In this document: positions 1 through 10,500 of the stretch, one piece after another | How the letters are laid out: each line of letters starts with the position of its first letter | Position numbering within the stretch: the first letter of the stretch is position 1 | Notes under the pieces: model-generated | Database searches by the model: none | The model's input: the letters and a program-made list of their open reading frames with translations, nothing else | What the model was told of the DNA's origin: nothing | Source of the DNA: Saussurea involucrata | Taxonomy: Eukaryota > Streptophyta > Magnoliopsida > Asterales > Asteraceae | Direction of reading: 5' to 3' | Length of the DNA stretch: 64,000 nucleotides | NCBI GenBank assembly: GCA_033807775.1 | Contig: CM066321.1 | Coordinates: 234,166,350-234,230,349, forward strand | Position numbers and translations under genes: made by a program

Positions 1-456
1 ATAATGTTTCCTTCAAGTAGTAAATCATGACCCTTTTACGATACCAACTAATCTCTTGGATCACTGTTACACGTCTTAACATTGTAGTTTTAGCATTGAA
101 AAACCAAAGTTGACAATCGATGAACATGGAAACACATCCATTACATTCCCATTGCTTGACAAAGGAAAATGCACCATCCATTTTAATGAACCAACCGTCA
201 CAACAAACATCAAAAGCATCAAACTTAGATTGGTTCATCTTTCCAAAAGAAAACCTAACCAACATAAAAAAACATAAACTAAGGACAAAAACATAAAAAC
301 TACCATGCACCGGCCATATCTACTGTTCATCTTCAGATTCATCTCATCAATTTTCGATAACAACTTCTGATTCTGAAACATCTTGAACCACTTTTGCTTA
401 GTGGCATCGTTGAGTTGAGCCTTCAATATCTTCCTCATAAAAGTTTATTAACTCTA
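1..456. other. unassigned left-edge sequence with one weak small ORF
   Basis: I recognise no gene here. A 67-codon minus-strand ORF at 235-438 has a basic, helix-prone N-terminal half and a hydrophobic C-terminal half that could be one membrane segment. There is no family match I can name, so it may be chance or the end of a decayed gene. Confidence 0.2.
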
Positions 457-471
457 GTGACTAGAACATTG

Positions 472-555
472 CTTTTTTTTAAAGGCAAGCAGAAATTTCA
501 TTAAACCAAAAGAGTCTATACAAAACAAACCACAAGAGGGAACAAGAAAACAAGA
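472..555 (-). mobile_element. 5'-truncated LINE 3' end with poly(A)
   Basis: Read on the minus strand this 84-bp piece ends in a run of A after a T-rich segment, as plant L1-type LINE 3' ends do. It is flanked by 15-bp near-identical direct repeats at 457-471 and 556-570 (GTGACTAGAACATTG and GTGACTAGAATATTG, one mismatch), which look like a target-site duplication. Poly(A) plus long flanking repeats are typical of target-primed reverse transcription. No coding part is left. Confidence 0.55.
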
Positions 556-570
556 GTGACTAGAATATTG

Positions 571-1190
571 TGGCTACGAACGAGAGTGACCGAACAGTTG
601 AAGCAGGATATACTTCTTCATGCTGAAGAACTTGCATCATACATTTTCTGCTTCACAAGAGGATTGATAAAACAAATAAAACTTGGAGCAAGAGGATTAC
701 CAAGAAGATGAAGGGGACTTAAAATAATAAATGGGGTTGGTGAAACCCTCTTAAAATAGGGAAATAATATACATTGAAAACTGTCGGGAAGATGAAATGA
801 TGTAATACTATCTAAAGTATTATTAGTTTAGGGTAATAGAAGGTCATCTTTGTGAAAACATATAGGTATTCGTGCAATACAACAATTGGCTTTGATTAAT
901 GCAATACAAGATCACAAAAAATACACACTGCACTAATGAAATATACCTCCAACATATAATATTCAACAAAACAAATTCTCAACCCTTACTTAATTAAAAA
1001 ACGTAAATAAACCTAAAAGTTATAAACACTTGAAATTCAGTTAAAAAACAAACTTACTCATCACAATTAAAACCAAATTCCAACATATCTCATAAAATCC
1101 ATATGAAACCTAAATGAAATGCCAACTGTCTAATATCAAAATTCCATATCAGGTTTAAATAATAAAACAAATAAATGACCATACGAAAAC
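571..1190. other. AT-rich sequence with no recognised feature
   Basis: No open frame with recognisable similarity, no terminal repeats and no RNA gene was seen. Confidence 0.5.
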
Positions 1191-1194
1191 ACTT

Positions 1195-1690
1195 TATTTA
1201 GCATAACCTTTCTCAACATAATTACGGGAATCGTGTCTAGTCATCTTATGACACCGTCTGCACAATCTCTTCGGCTTCTTTCCATTCTTCGTGGCCTCTC
1301 TGATGCCCAATAAGACGTTTCCCAGTTTCACGCCCTTTATTGCATATCCCATAAGAGGGCAAAATATCAACTGATTCAGGTTGTGAAAAGAAACTCTTAA
1401 ATGGTATATTTTTTTCTCTGAGAACTTGACACCAAAAGTATATCCACTAAAATTTCTTCACCCCAATCTTCTTATTATTCTAAAAAATTTGTCAATGTAC
1501 CCTTATCATTCCATAACAGACCAACTGCAATCAAACAACTAAACGCTTGGTTCATCATCCTTTGTATTTCTTCATCCATTTCACCATATCTTGCACGAGC
1601 CGTCAAGACCTCCACCACTAACCCGCGTCTCCAAGGATGCAAAATAGATTTTCTGGGATGATTTGAACCTCATCATTCAACATTACCATT
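1195..1690 (-). pseudogene. FAR1/FHY3-like (MULE-derived) C-terminal remnant
   Basis: Minus-strand translation in shifting frames shows an IPxKxILxxWRR-like motif near 1630-1660, followed by a helical stretch (RARYGEMDEEIQRMMNQAFS), as found after the SWIM region of FAR1-related proteins. About 300 bp further on there is a basic CxxC...H motif near 1230-1260 resembling their degenerate C-terminal zinc knuckle, with the final Cys replaced by Tyr. Several stops and frameshifts break the region. FAR1-type proteins are either domesticated or transposon-encoded DNA-binding regulators; which one this was cannot be told. The assignment rests on short motifs. Confidence 0.4.
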
Positions 1691-1799
1691 CTAAACAAAA
1701 TGATTGCAACTACATTCAAAAGTTTGTTCCAAAATATTATGTACAACCTAACAACTCAGACTACGAAAACAAAAAAATTTATTAATGCATTAATAAATT

Positions 1800-2265
1800 T
1801 GTTGGGCTTTAGTGCATTTTGTACGCAGCGGAAAATTATATAAATTTTGGTTACAAAGTTATATAGAAACTTTTCTAAATAAACTAGAACCCAAATCCCG
1901 ATCCAGTGATGCATTTAATTAAAATTAACCACACGATAAGGTGTTTAGAATGTGTACCTTTCAGATCAATCGGGAATTCTGTTGAAGCACCAAAAAACCA
2001 AAGTATGTTTTCTCTATCGGTATTACACACATGAACATGTTTCCTCTATCTAAAAGACTAATTCTAACTTTCAATCCCCTGGAAAATGGTTTAGTCTGAC
2101 GCCCTATTTATACCAGAAAATTTATAGATAGACTATAGGGTTTAAATAAGGTTTAGTAATTATCTGTAATATTCAAATTCAAATTCAAGTTCAAATATAT
2201 AATTATCTTTAAACTTTAAATATAATTATATACAATTACAAATAATTATTTCTATTTCTAGGACA
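1800..2265 (-). repeat. possible LTR remnant of the minus-strand copia element
   Basis: The segment begins TGTTGGGCTTT on the plus strand, so read on the minus strand it ends in ...CCCAACA like an LTR. It contains a minus-strand TATA-type box (TATAAATAG, 2104-2112). It lies directly downstream of the integrase remnant of a minus-strand copia element, where a 3' LTR joined by deletion would be expected. I could not find a paired LTR or a target duplication, so this is tentative. Confidence 0.3.
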
Positions 2266-2269
2266 TAAC

Positions 2270-3066
2270 CCAGAAACTTTTAGGCAGATTGGTGAGACAC
2301 AGAGTGAGCCATGTCTAATAGGGTTCTATTTCTTTTCTTGGACACACCATTGTGATGCAGTGTTCCGGAAGGATTCAATTGGGATACAATCCCAAAATCT
2401 CTAGGATGAACTATTGGCTTAGATATTCATCACCTCAATCTGACTAAAGCGTCGTTATCTTTGCTAAGTATATTCATTACTTCTATCTGAAACTCTTTGG
2501 AAAACTCAAAGCTTTCAGGTTTTATTTGGTAAACATGCCCATATATACTGGAATCATTAGTTGAATGTGATGAAGAAGTGATGATCGTGTCTTGTGACTG
2601 AACTGTAAAGCTCACATACATTAGTATGGATAACTCTTATTAGTTCTTGTAACCCCTAAGGGTTTCCTTTAAAATATTCTTTTGTCATATTGACTAACAA
2701 GACGCACATGTATCATATGAATCATTATATGATTTCAGCTCTCCGTCCGCCTGGAGTTTGTCTATGTGCTTCTTGTTTAAATATCACAAATAGGACTGAT
2801 TTAAGCCCCGCTTAATTCGTTATATTGATTTATAGTTACAACTATCAATTTCATAAAAACATTTAAAAATGAAATTTTATTTCTTAAAACATAAATTCGA
2901 TTGGTTGTAATTGAGAAAAATGAAACTATATTCCTAGTAATACTAGGTACATAAAGACACTTGCTAAGTGTTAGATGTAAGACCATCTAGAAGTTCCAAA
3001 TCATATGTCCCTTGAGCTGCTAAAATAGCTTCATATGGCTTGGTTTCATCTTATCTTCACTTCTTA
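2270..3066 (-). pseudogene. Ty1/copia protease-integrase remnant (element D, part 2)
   Basis: Read on the minus strand, 2801-3030 gives the post-protease core of copia polyproteins (CLYVPSITRNIVS-like). About 2430-2700 gives the integrase start (KMTK...IHTNVCE, then a FTxDxSxYGHVYxI-like stretch and FEFSKEFQIEV). The segment 2270-2420 continues in broken frames toward the integrase core, with a TNLPKSFW-like motif near 2275-2300. Frequent stops and frameshifts make it non-functional. The matching gag half lies at 20549-21463: a gypsy element inserted at 3067 with a 5-bp duplication TCTTA separates the two halves. Confidence 0.65.
3062..3066. repeat. target-site duplication of gypsy element E (left copy)
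   Basis: TCTTA here is repeated at 20549-20553, directly after the 3' LTR of element E. The 5-bp length fits LTR retrotransposon integration. Confidence 0.85.
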
Positions 3067-4614
3067 TGTAATAACCAGGTTAAAATGTAAAGAGTTCATG
3101 TTTGGTACGAAAGAAGGTAAATCAGAAATCTTGAGGGACCAAAGTGGAAAACGGAGAGAATGTATAAAATCAACATTTTGGGCACAAAACCCTAGGAAAT
3201 CCTTTCATTGTGAACGGCTGTGTGTATGTGAGAGCTGAGGAAGAAATCAAGAAGACGCTTGTGATTTTGAGAAGAGAACAAAGGGAGGGATTGCATCAGA
3301 GAAGCTGTAGCATCAAATTGGAAAGGTAAATTCCTAATCTCTTAATCTTATCGCACATGTGGATGAATTTATAAGTTTATTGAAGCTCAAAGTTGAAAGG
3401 GGTTTTTTACGCAAAGTGAGGTAAGAGGGAACTGGATATTGGGTATCTATTAACGCTATTTTTGTTCCTGCATCCTTTTCCAATGTTTTTCGGTTAGAAT
3501 ATATTTTCTTTTGGTCGATCACTCAGAGTGATTCATGCGAAAACCCAGTTAAGTCCAGAACTTGAAGAATCGAGTTCTGGAATGGATCCGGAAACCGGAT
3601 GGGAATCCGGAGTGGAGTCCGGTATTGAGTTCGGGATAGGACGAGTCCGGAAGGGTGGTATTCTGGAATCGGCAAGCGGATCCGGAATAAGGCCGGAACC
3701 CGCATGGATCCGAAACCTGGTTAGGACCGGAACTGGGTGTACCGGGATCCGGAATAGGACCGGACCCGGAATTGGAGCCCGGAGCGACGTTGAGACTGGA
3801 ATCCGAATTTGGATCCGGATTGTGGAATCTGGAACTACGGTTTTGGATTCGGTAGTATTAGTCAAGGGTGAGAATATGTTCGAAAGGGAGAAGGGTTGAC
3901 TTAAGACTTACGATTTTTATTCTGTTATTATCTTAGGTGGTTTCCCTCTAAAAATCTGAAGCTTTCGTGAGAAGTAAATTGCTAAGGCGACAGGTGAGTT
4001 TCTAACTAAAAATACGTGTTTTAAACGTGTTTTCCTGAAGTAAGTAAATTTGTAGAAATGCCATGTTTATCACATGATTTTACTTGTATGAAAGTTTGTT
4101 TGAGATGTATGCATACATTGTGGTTAGACGTAATTTGGCTAAGTCGGGGGGTGTGGCCCGTCAGTAAGGCAGTGTGAGACTAACACGTTGTCACTTCCGA
4201 GTGACTTCAGTGTGCCATTTACGAGTGTGAAGTTACGTGAAAGTTTATTCAAAGTTGTTTATTTTGAAAGTTATGAACTGTTTAAATATGTTTTGAGAAC
4301 TGTTGTTTTGAGGGAGCTCACTAAACCCCATGGTCTAACCCTCGCATTTCCAAAAACTAAACCATTTTCAGGTAAGCACTAGTAGAAGGCTCTAGTAAGG
4401 GCAAGAAGCAGGCATGAGCTTGAAGCTTGGGTCTAGAAGGAAGTCGACATAATTTAGTATGTCGGGCTTAGTATTGTAGAAATCTCAGTTGTGTAATAGG
4501 TTGTTTCCGCAAACCTTGTTATGTACTCTAATGTTTATGATAAAATTCTGGAGCCGTTTCGACGACTTGCTTAATTCATGTTGATTTTGTGTTATCTTGA
4601 GTTGGGTTGTTACA
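3067..4614 (+). repeat. 5' LTR of element E
   Basis: It starts TGTAATAACCAGG and ends TTGGGTTGTTACA, matching the 3' LTR at 18946-20548 along its length. It lacks about 50 bp present in the 3' copy at roughly 20045-20100. That extra stretch is flanked by short GTGGCCC-type repeats, so slippage or recombination probably removed it here. It includes a TCCGGA-rich segment. Confidence 0.85.
3575..3810. repeat. TCCGGA-rich degenerate repeat inside the E LTR
   Basis: Many short units of the type GGATCCGG, AATCCGGA and GACCGGA recur irregularly and leave long open frames on both strands (123 and 110 codons). The same block is present at about 19455-19695 in the 3' LTR. The open frames follow from the simple composition and I do not treat them as genes. 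Confidence 0.6.
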
Positions 4615-4616
4615 AT

Positions 4617-4629
4617 TGGTATCAGAGCC
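4617..4629 (+). other. primer binding site of element E
   Basis: TGGTATCAGAGCC begins two bases after the 5' LTR. It is complementary to the 3' end of plant initiator methionine tRNA, the usual primer of plant LTR retrotransposons. Confidence 0.85.
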
Positions 4630-4636
4630 ATAGTTT

Positions 4637-4641
4637 AAGGG
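4637..4641. repeat. target-site duplication of gypsy element F (left copy)
   Basis: AAGGG directly precedes the 5' LTR of F and recurs at 14166-14170, directly after its 3' LTR. Confidence 0.9.
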
Positions 4642-6696
4642 TGTAAAGCCCGCGTCCCGGTACGGTTTTAGTTTTTAAGTTATTATTTATTTAATGCGTT
4701 TATCTTCTCGACCTCGTAATAATAAGTTTCGTTGGGAAAAACCCTAGTTGTAAACATTTTGTCCTAATGGGGTTAATTTATAAAAATCCTGAATTAGGTG
4801 GGTTAAGAATTGCCAAGGCTTTAAAGTTGAGGGACCAAATGTGACATTGTGGGAAAGCTGCATGGATCGGCCCATGAGGACCGATCCCACCCCCCACCCA
4901 TTCTCGTTTTTCCTTCTCGATATGTTAGCATTCAACCAAAATCAAAGAAAACCCTATTACATTGTTTCCTTTCTCCTTCTTCCTTGCGCCGTGAGACCCC
5001 AACCAAACACCCTCTTCTTCCTTTTTCCTTCCTAGCTGCTGCCGTGAACCACCAGGACCACCGTCGTGCCGCCGCTGAGTCCCACCGGAGGGAGAGAGAG
5101 AGAGAGGGTACTGCTGGAGTCATCGCGAGGTAAGGCCCCTAACCTTTTTCATTGTTTTCTTTTGCTACCATCGGACCACCCCAAAAACCACCACCGCCGT
5201 CGGCCTTGGCTGCCGGCGGTGTGCGCCGCCGTTGCGGGGGTGTATGGTACATGTTGCTGTGGTTCGTTGTGCGTAGGTGTGGGTGTGTGACTCGTAAATC
5301 GTTGGTTAGATCGCCCCTTTCATCGCCGGTTTGTTAGTACCGAACCACCGTCAAATGGCCACCGGGGCCGCAGCCGTGGCTGCCGCCGCCGCCGACCACC
5401 ACCGCCGGAGGTGGTAGTGGGTGGTGCTGAGATTAGTCCAGTCGTGGCTACCTTGACCCGAACCTAAATAGTTAAACCGTAACCCCAAATCGCAAAAACA
5501 TTAAACCGTTTCAAAATCGTCATTTTATGTGAAAACGTCTTTTCTGCCGCTGTTTTGTTTCGTCCATAACTTTTCCATCGTAGCTCGTTTGAGGCGAAAT
5601 CGGTGCCCACGGTTCACATTCTGTGTCGGGCACATTTTTCGTATTTTAGCGAAAACCTGGTTAGGCCTCTAGCTAGGTGCAAAAGGACCGTTTTTGCAGC
5701 AGGTCCGAATCTGCCAACCTTACGTCTCGATCTTAGAATAATCGTATAAAATCGTAGGAAAATCGTTAGAACGCGTATAATATGTCCCTGAAAAGCTAAG
5801 ACCTAGACCTATCTGTTTGTAAAAAGTGATCTCTAGAATTGTGGGTCTAGAAGGGGCTAAGCAGGTCCCGAACAGACCTGCAGTTTAGGCCGAAAAGGCG
5901 AAGTATCACCCGTTTAATCTTATGTTTATAATTAAGGATCCCGGGCTTCGAGTTGACACTTTATAGTACTTATTTAGGTGTCGAGAAGTGATTTTGGAGT
6001 TGGCTAGCTCGTGTGATCGTTCGAGATTTCTACATCGCTTTTGAGGTGAGTTCACTCACTACGTAGAACTATGGTTATATTTACATTACAGTAGCTCGCG
6101 TGTGCTAAGTGGTATTACTTGTTGTGTGGTACTAGATAGTGTTGTGTCTAGTATGGACCTTGGGTGTCGTGTAAACTCGGTGGGACCGAGGACTCGGTGG
6201 GATCGGGGATTGTGTACACGGGTGGCGTAGGAACTCGGTGGGACCGAGGGATACGTGCACGGTTATCGTGTGTCATCGGGGAGACCGATGAATGCTTGTT
6301 TAGGTGGGTTGGTGTGAGATTGCTTGTTTAGGAGGCGTTCTTAGACTTGCATGCTTGGTTATGTGTATCTACCTGTTTTAGGGGTAGTGTTATATAATTG
6401 TGTTGTATGTGGTGTTGAATTCACTAAGCTTCGTGCTTACCATTTCCCTATAAATCGTGGTTTCAGGTACGAGTGGCTCAAAGGCGTGACGGTACACACT
6501 GGCGCATGCGAAGAACTTTTCACAATTATGAGTTTGAGATATTATATTTAAGAATAATTTATTCCGCTGTTAATTTAATGAGATTGTTTATTAATTGAGT
6601 TTACAACGAAACGGTTATTGGATATTTAATGGCATTTTATTGAATTAAAGTATTATTTTAAAAGTTTAAATTTACTGTGATTTTTGGGACGTTACA
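4642..6696 (+). repeat. 5' LTR of element F
   Basis: 2055 bp, TG...CA ends. It holds a GA-rich run near 5095-5108, CCGCC-rich sequence at 5190-5420 and repeated AACTCGGTGGGACCGAGG units at 6170-6260. Small ORFs inside it (for example 4841-5035 and 5066-5290) recur in the 3' LTR and look like chance frames. Confidence 0.92.
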
Positions 6697-6699
6697 ACT

Positions 6700-6711
6700 T
6701 GGTATCAGAGC
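6700..6711 (+). other. primer binding site of element F
   Basis: TGGTATCAGAGC lies three bases after the LTR and fits initiator methionine tRNA. Confidence 0.88.
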
Positions 6712-7521
6712 ACAGCTTGAGTGAATCAAACACATATCGGTGTGTTTGATCTCAAGTTTGCGGCTATAAAATTTTCTTTAAAGTTTTTGGAAAATAAAAG
6801 AAAGGAAAATGCGTTTGAGAAACAGTGATCGATGGCGCAGTGTGTACAGTCATCGAGGGCGCAGTGTGTACAGTCAGCCGGAGCCAAGGGAAGAGGTACA
6901 GTACTTAGTGTATTTATTGCTTTCTAGATCATAGAAGTATGAATGCTAGATTGCCTATGTTATTTACACTGTACTGCATGTTTGTTGCTTGCTAGTAGGA
7001 ATTTACGCTAATCATGGTAAGTTGTTAAGTGAATGCCCTATAGGTGGTATGCAGTAAGAATCACATAGCCTTAGAATATCTGATTTAGTTCTATTGCGCA
7101 GCTCTTGTTTGAGTCCAACCGTTCTAGGATAGAATCTTGTATTCGAATGTCTATTTGACTTCACGCTGCATGTGACTGGGTATTCGCGAGGCGACTCGTC
7201 ATGGCTAGTAGGGAGTTCGTTGTAGCAATGGTAGTGATTTGGGGTGAAATTCCTAGGGAGCTAGGAAGAGCGTGTACATATGCTGGTACGGGCATATGGG
7301 TGTAGTTACCGGCGATAAACTACTTGGACACTTCGGGATGGGACTCGGAACGAGTGATGATAGGTGTGGAAGGTAGTAGTAGAGCTCCTACTATCGGAAG
7401 CACAGGATCAACCGATCAATGCTCGAGTCGGGGAAAGTCACGAGGGATCTGAGGAGTTGAGTGTGAGCGTTGTTAGTATGAGTTATTATGTGCTAATAAC
7501 TCGTTGTAATTTCTACCCAGA
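6712..7521 (+). other. untranslated leader of element F
   Basis: About 810 bp between primer binding site and gag with no convincing gene. A short imperfect direct repeat (GGCGCAGTGTGTACAGTC, twice) lies at about 6833-6872. Confidence 0.6.
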
Positions 7522-10500
7522 ATGGCCATCACCAGGAGAAACAACACTACTGAGCCAACGACTGGTGTTGGGATCATCGCGGAGCAGATCCGGGAGATGA
7601 TTGCTGCCGAGGTGGCACATGCGATCGGGGAGGCGATCCCCGAGATTATCACTGCCATCCGCGACGAGGTGGTAGTTCTGATGGAGGAACGCAACGCGGC
7701 GATTCCACCACCGGCGGGTGGACAGCCCCGAGCTCGAGAGTTTCAATATCGGGATCTCTCTGCTTGTTCTCCGTTTGAGTTCAAGGAAGACCCGAATCCG
7801 ATCATCAGCATGCGATGGATATCGGACATGGAGTGTGCATTTTTTACCAGTGGTTGCCCCGGCAACTTGAAGGTTCGCTTCGTGGTGAACTTACTACGTG
7901 ACGGAGCGAAGGATTGGTGTGCTACAGCGTTGACGCTGGCTGAGCGTACTACTTTGACCTGGGAGGAGTTTGTCACCCAGTTCCGTGCAGAGTACGTGCC
8001 CCCGGTGGAGATGGAGAGGATCGCAAAGGAGTTTCTAGAGCTCACTCAGACGACAGAGACTGTGAAGGAGATGAACCAGAAGTTCACAGAGATGGTGCTG
8101 TTCTGTCCTCAGTATGCTACTTCGGAGGACATGAAGATGTCTCGGTACAAGGACATGTTACGTATCGAGATTAGGGAGTTCGTGAGCACTGCGCAGTATG
8201 CTTCACTTACTGCGATGATGGAGGCTGCCCGGAGACGGGAACTCGAGTTAGAGACTCAAGCGAAGAAGAGAAAGGCGGCACAGGCGGTGACGCCAATCTC
8301 TGTTGTACCGAAGAAGTCAAGGTTCACGGACTCACGCTCGAGTCCAAGGAGCGGTGGGTTTAAGCCCAGGGATGCTAGTGGGAAGAGAACTGATGGATGC
8401 TTCAAGTGTGGGCAGGCCGGTCATTTCAGTCGAGATTGTAAAGTGCCGTTGATGGTCTGCTTTAACTGCAAGCAGACGGGTCACGTGAAGGCCAACTGTC
8501 TGAACGCGAGGGTAGCTAATGGGAGTGGGGCACAGAGGGCTCCTGCGAATGTCCCACTGCGTATTACTGATGGTCGAGTGGGTCAGCCGGGGACTGAGGC
8601 AGCCCGAGGTAGAGTTCACCAGCTGAAGGTGGACGAGGCACATGCTACGCCTAAGGTGGTGACAGGTACAATTCATCACCTATCCCTCTTAGTTTGTTTA
8701 ACTGTTGTATGTATTTATATGTGTTTAATCTGTATGTTAGGTATATTCCTAGTTAACTCGGTGCCTGCGGTAGTCATGTTTGATAGCGGGGCTACTCATT
8801 CGTTCGTGTCTCGCACCTTTAGTGAGAGTTTGAGCCGAGTCGTAGGATGTTTAGGTTGTCCTCTGGTAGTCGAGGTTGCTGATGACAGGACCTTGACGGT
8901 TACGGATGTGTATCGTGGATGCACATTGGAAATCTCGGGGGTAAGGTTTCCCATCGACCTGATTCCGATTGCTATGCGTGAGCTATGTGTGATTGTGGGC
9001 ATGGATTGGATGGATACGTTTGATGCGGAGAGTGTTTGTCGTCACAAACAAGTGCGAGTTCGAACTCCAAGCGGGGGAGAACTGTTGGTTCAGGGAGACT
9101 CGCCTAGACGGAATTCAGCGATATGTTCAGCTGCGAGGGCTCGGAGGTATTTACAGCATAGTAGGCAAGGATACTTGGCATATGTGATAGACGAGCGAGT
9201 TGACGAAGGGAAGGAGACTGCGGAAGACGTGCCAGTCGTACGGGAGTTTACTGATGTGTTTCCCGATGACTTGCCAGGGATACCTCCCGAGCGACAGGTA
9301 GAGTTTCGGATTGATCTGATTCCGGGTGTTGCTCCGGTGGCCAAGGCACCTTACCGCATGGCTCCACCGGAAATGATAGAGCTGTACACTCAGTTGCAGG
9401 AACTTCTCGAAAAGGAGTTCATTAAGCCGAGCTGTTCACCGTGGGGAGCCCCTATTTTGTTTGTGAAGAAGAAGGACAGGTCTCAACGGATGTGTATAGA
9501 CTACCGCGAGCTGAATAAGCTTACGGTGAAGAATCGCTATCCTCTGCCAAGGATTGACGATCTGTTCGACCAACTTCAGGGAGCCTCGTGGTTCTCTAAG
9601 ATTGATTTGAGGTCGGGATATCATCAGGTGCGGGTAAGGAGTGAGGATACGGAGAAGACGGCCTTTCGCACGCGTTATGGCCATTATGAGTTTGTGGTGA
9701 TGCCTTTTGGGCTCACCATTGCACCAGCAGCGTTCATGGACCTCATGAACCGGGTATGTAGCCCGATGTTGGATCGGTCGGTGATTGTGTTCATTGACGA
9801 TATTCTCGTATATTCGAAGACAAAGGAAGAGCACGAGATACATTTGCGAGAAATTTTGGAGGTTTTGAGGCGGGAGAAGCTTTATGCTAAGTTCTCCAAG
9901 TGTGAATTCTGGTTACGAGAGGTCCAATTCCTAGGACATGTCGTGAATCAGAATGGTATTATGGTCGATCCGGCCAAGATTTCAGCAGTGATGCGGTGTG
10001 AATTACCGAAAACTCCCACCGAGGTACGAAGTTTCCTAGGGTTAGCAGGGTACTATCGGAGATTTATCCAAGATTTCTCCAAGATTGCGTTGCCTATGAC
10101 CCGATTGACGAAGAAATCTGCTGCTTTTAGCTGGGGAGAAGAGCAACAGAGGGCTTTTGAGGAGCTACGCAGACGTTTATGCGAGGCTCCGGTGTTGACC
10201 TTGCCCGAGGGCATGGAGGATTTGGTGGTGTACTGTGACGCCTCTCACCAAGGTTTGGGTGTCGTGCTCATGCAGCGCGGTAAGGTTATAGCTTACGCTT
10301 CGAGGCAGTTGAAGCCTCATGAGGCGAACTACCCGACTCATGACCTAGAGTTGGGGGCGGTGGTGTTTGCTCTCAAGATCTGGAGACATTATCTATATGG
10401 CGTCAAGTGTACGATCTACACTAACCATAAGAGCCTCAAGTACCTGATGGATCAGCAGAATCTCAATATGTGTCAGAGAAGATGGCTCGATGTGGTCAAA

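Noticed and set aside
3533..3865. Overlapping ORFs of 123 and 110 codons on opposite strands
   Set aside because: Both arise from the TCCGGA-rich repeats in the LTR, recur in the 3' LTR and have low-complexity products.
4841..5337. Several short plus-strand ORFs, repeated at 12291-12805
   Set aside because: They lie in both LTRs of F, drift in frame and end between copies, and have no recognisable domain.
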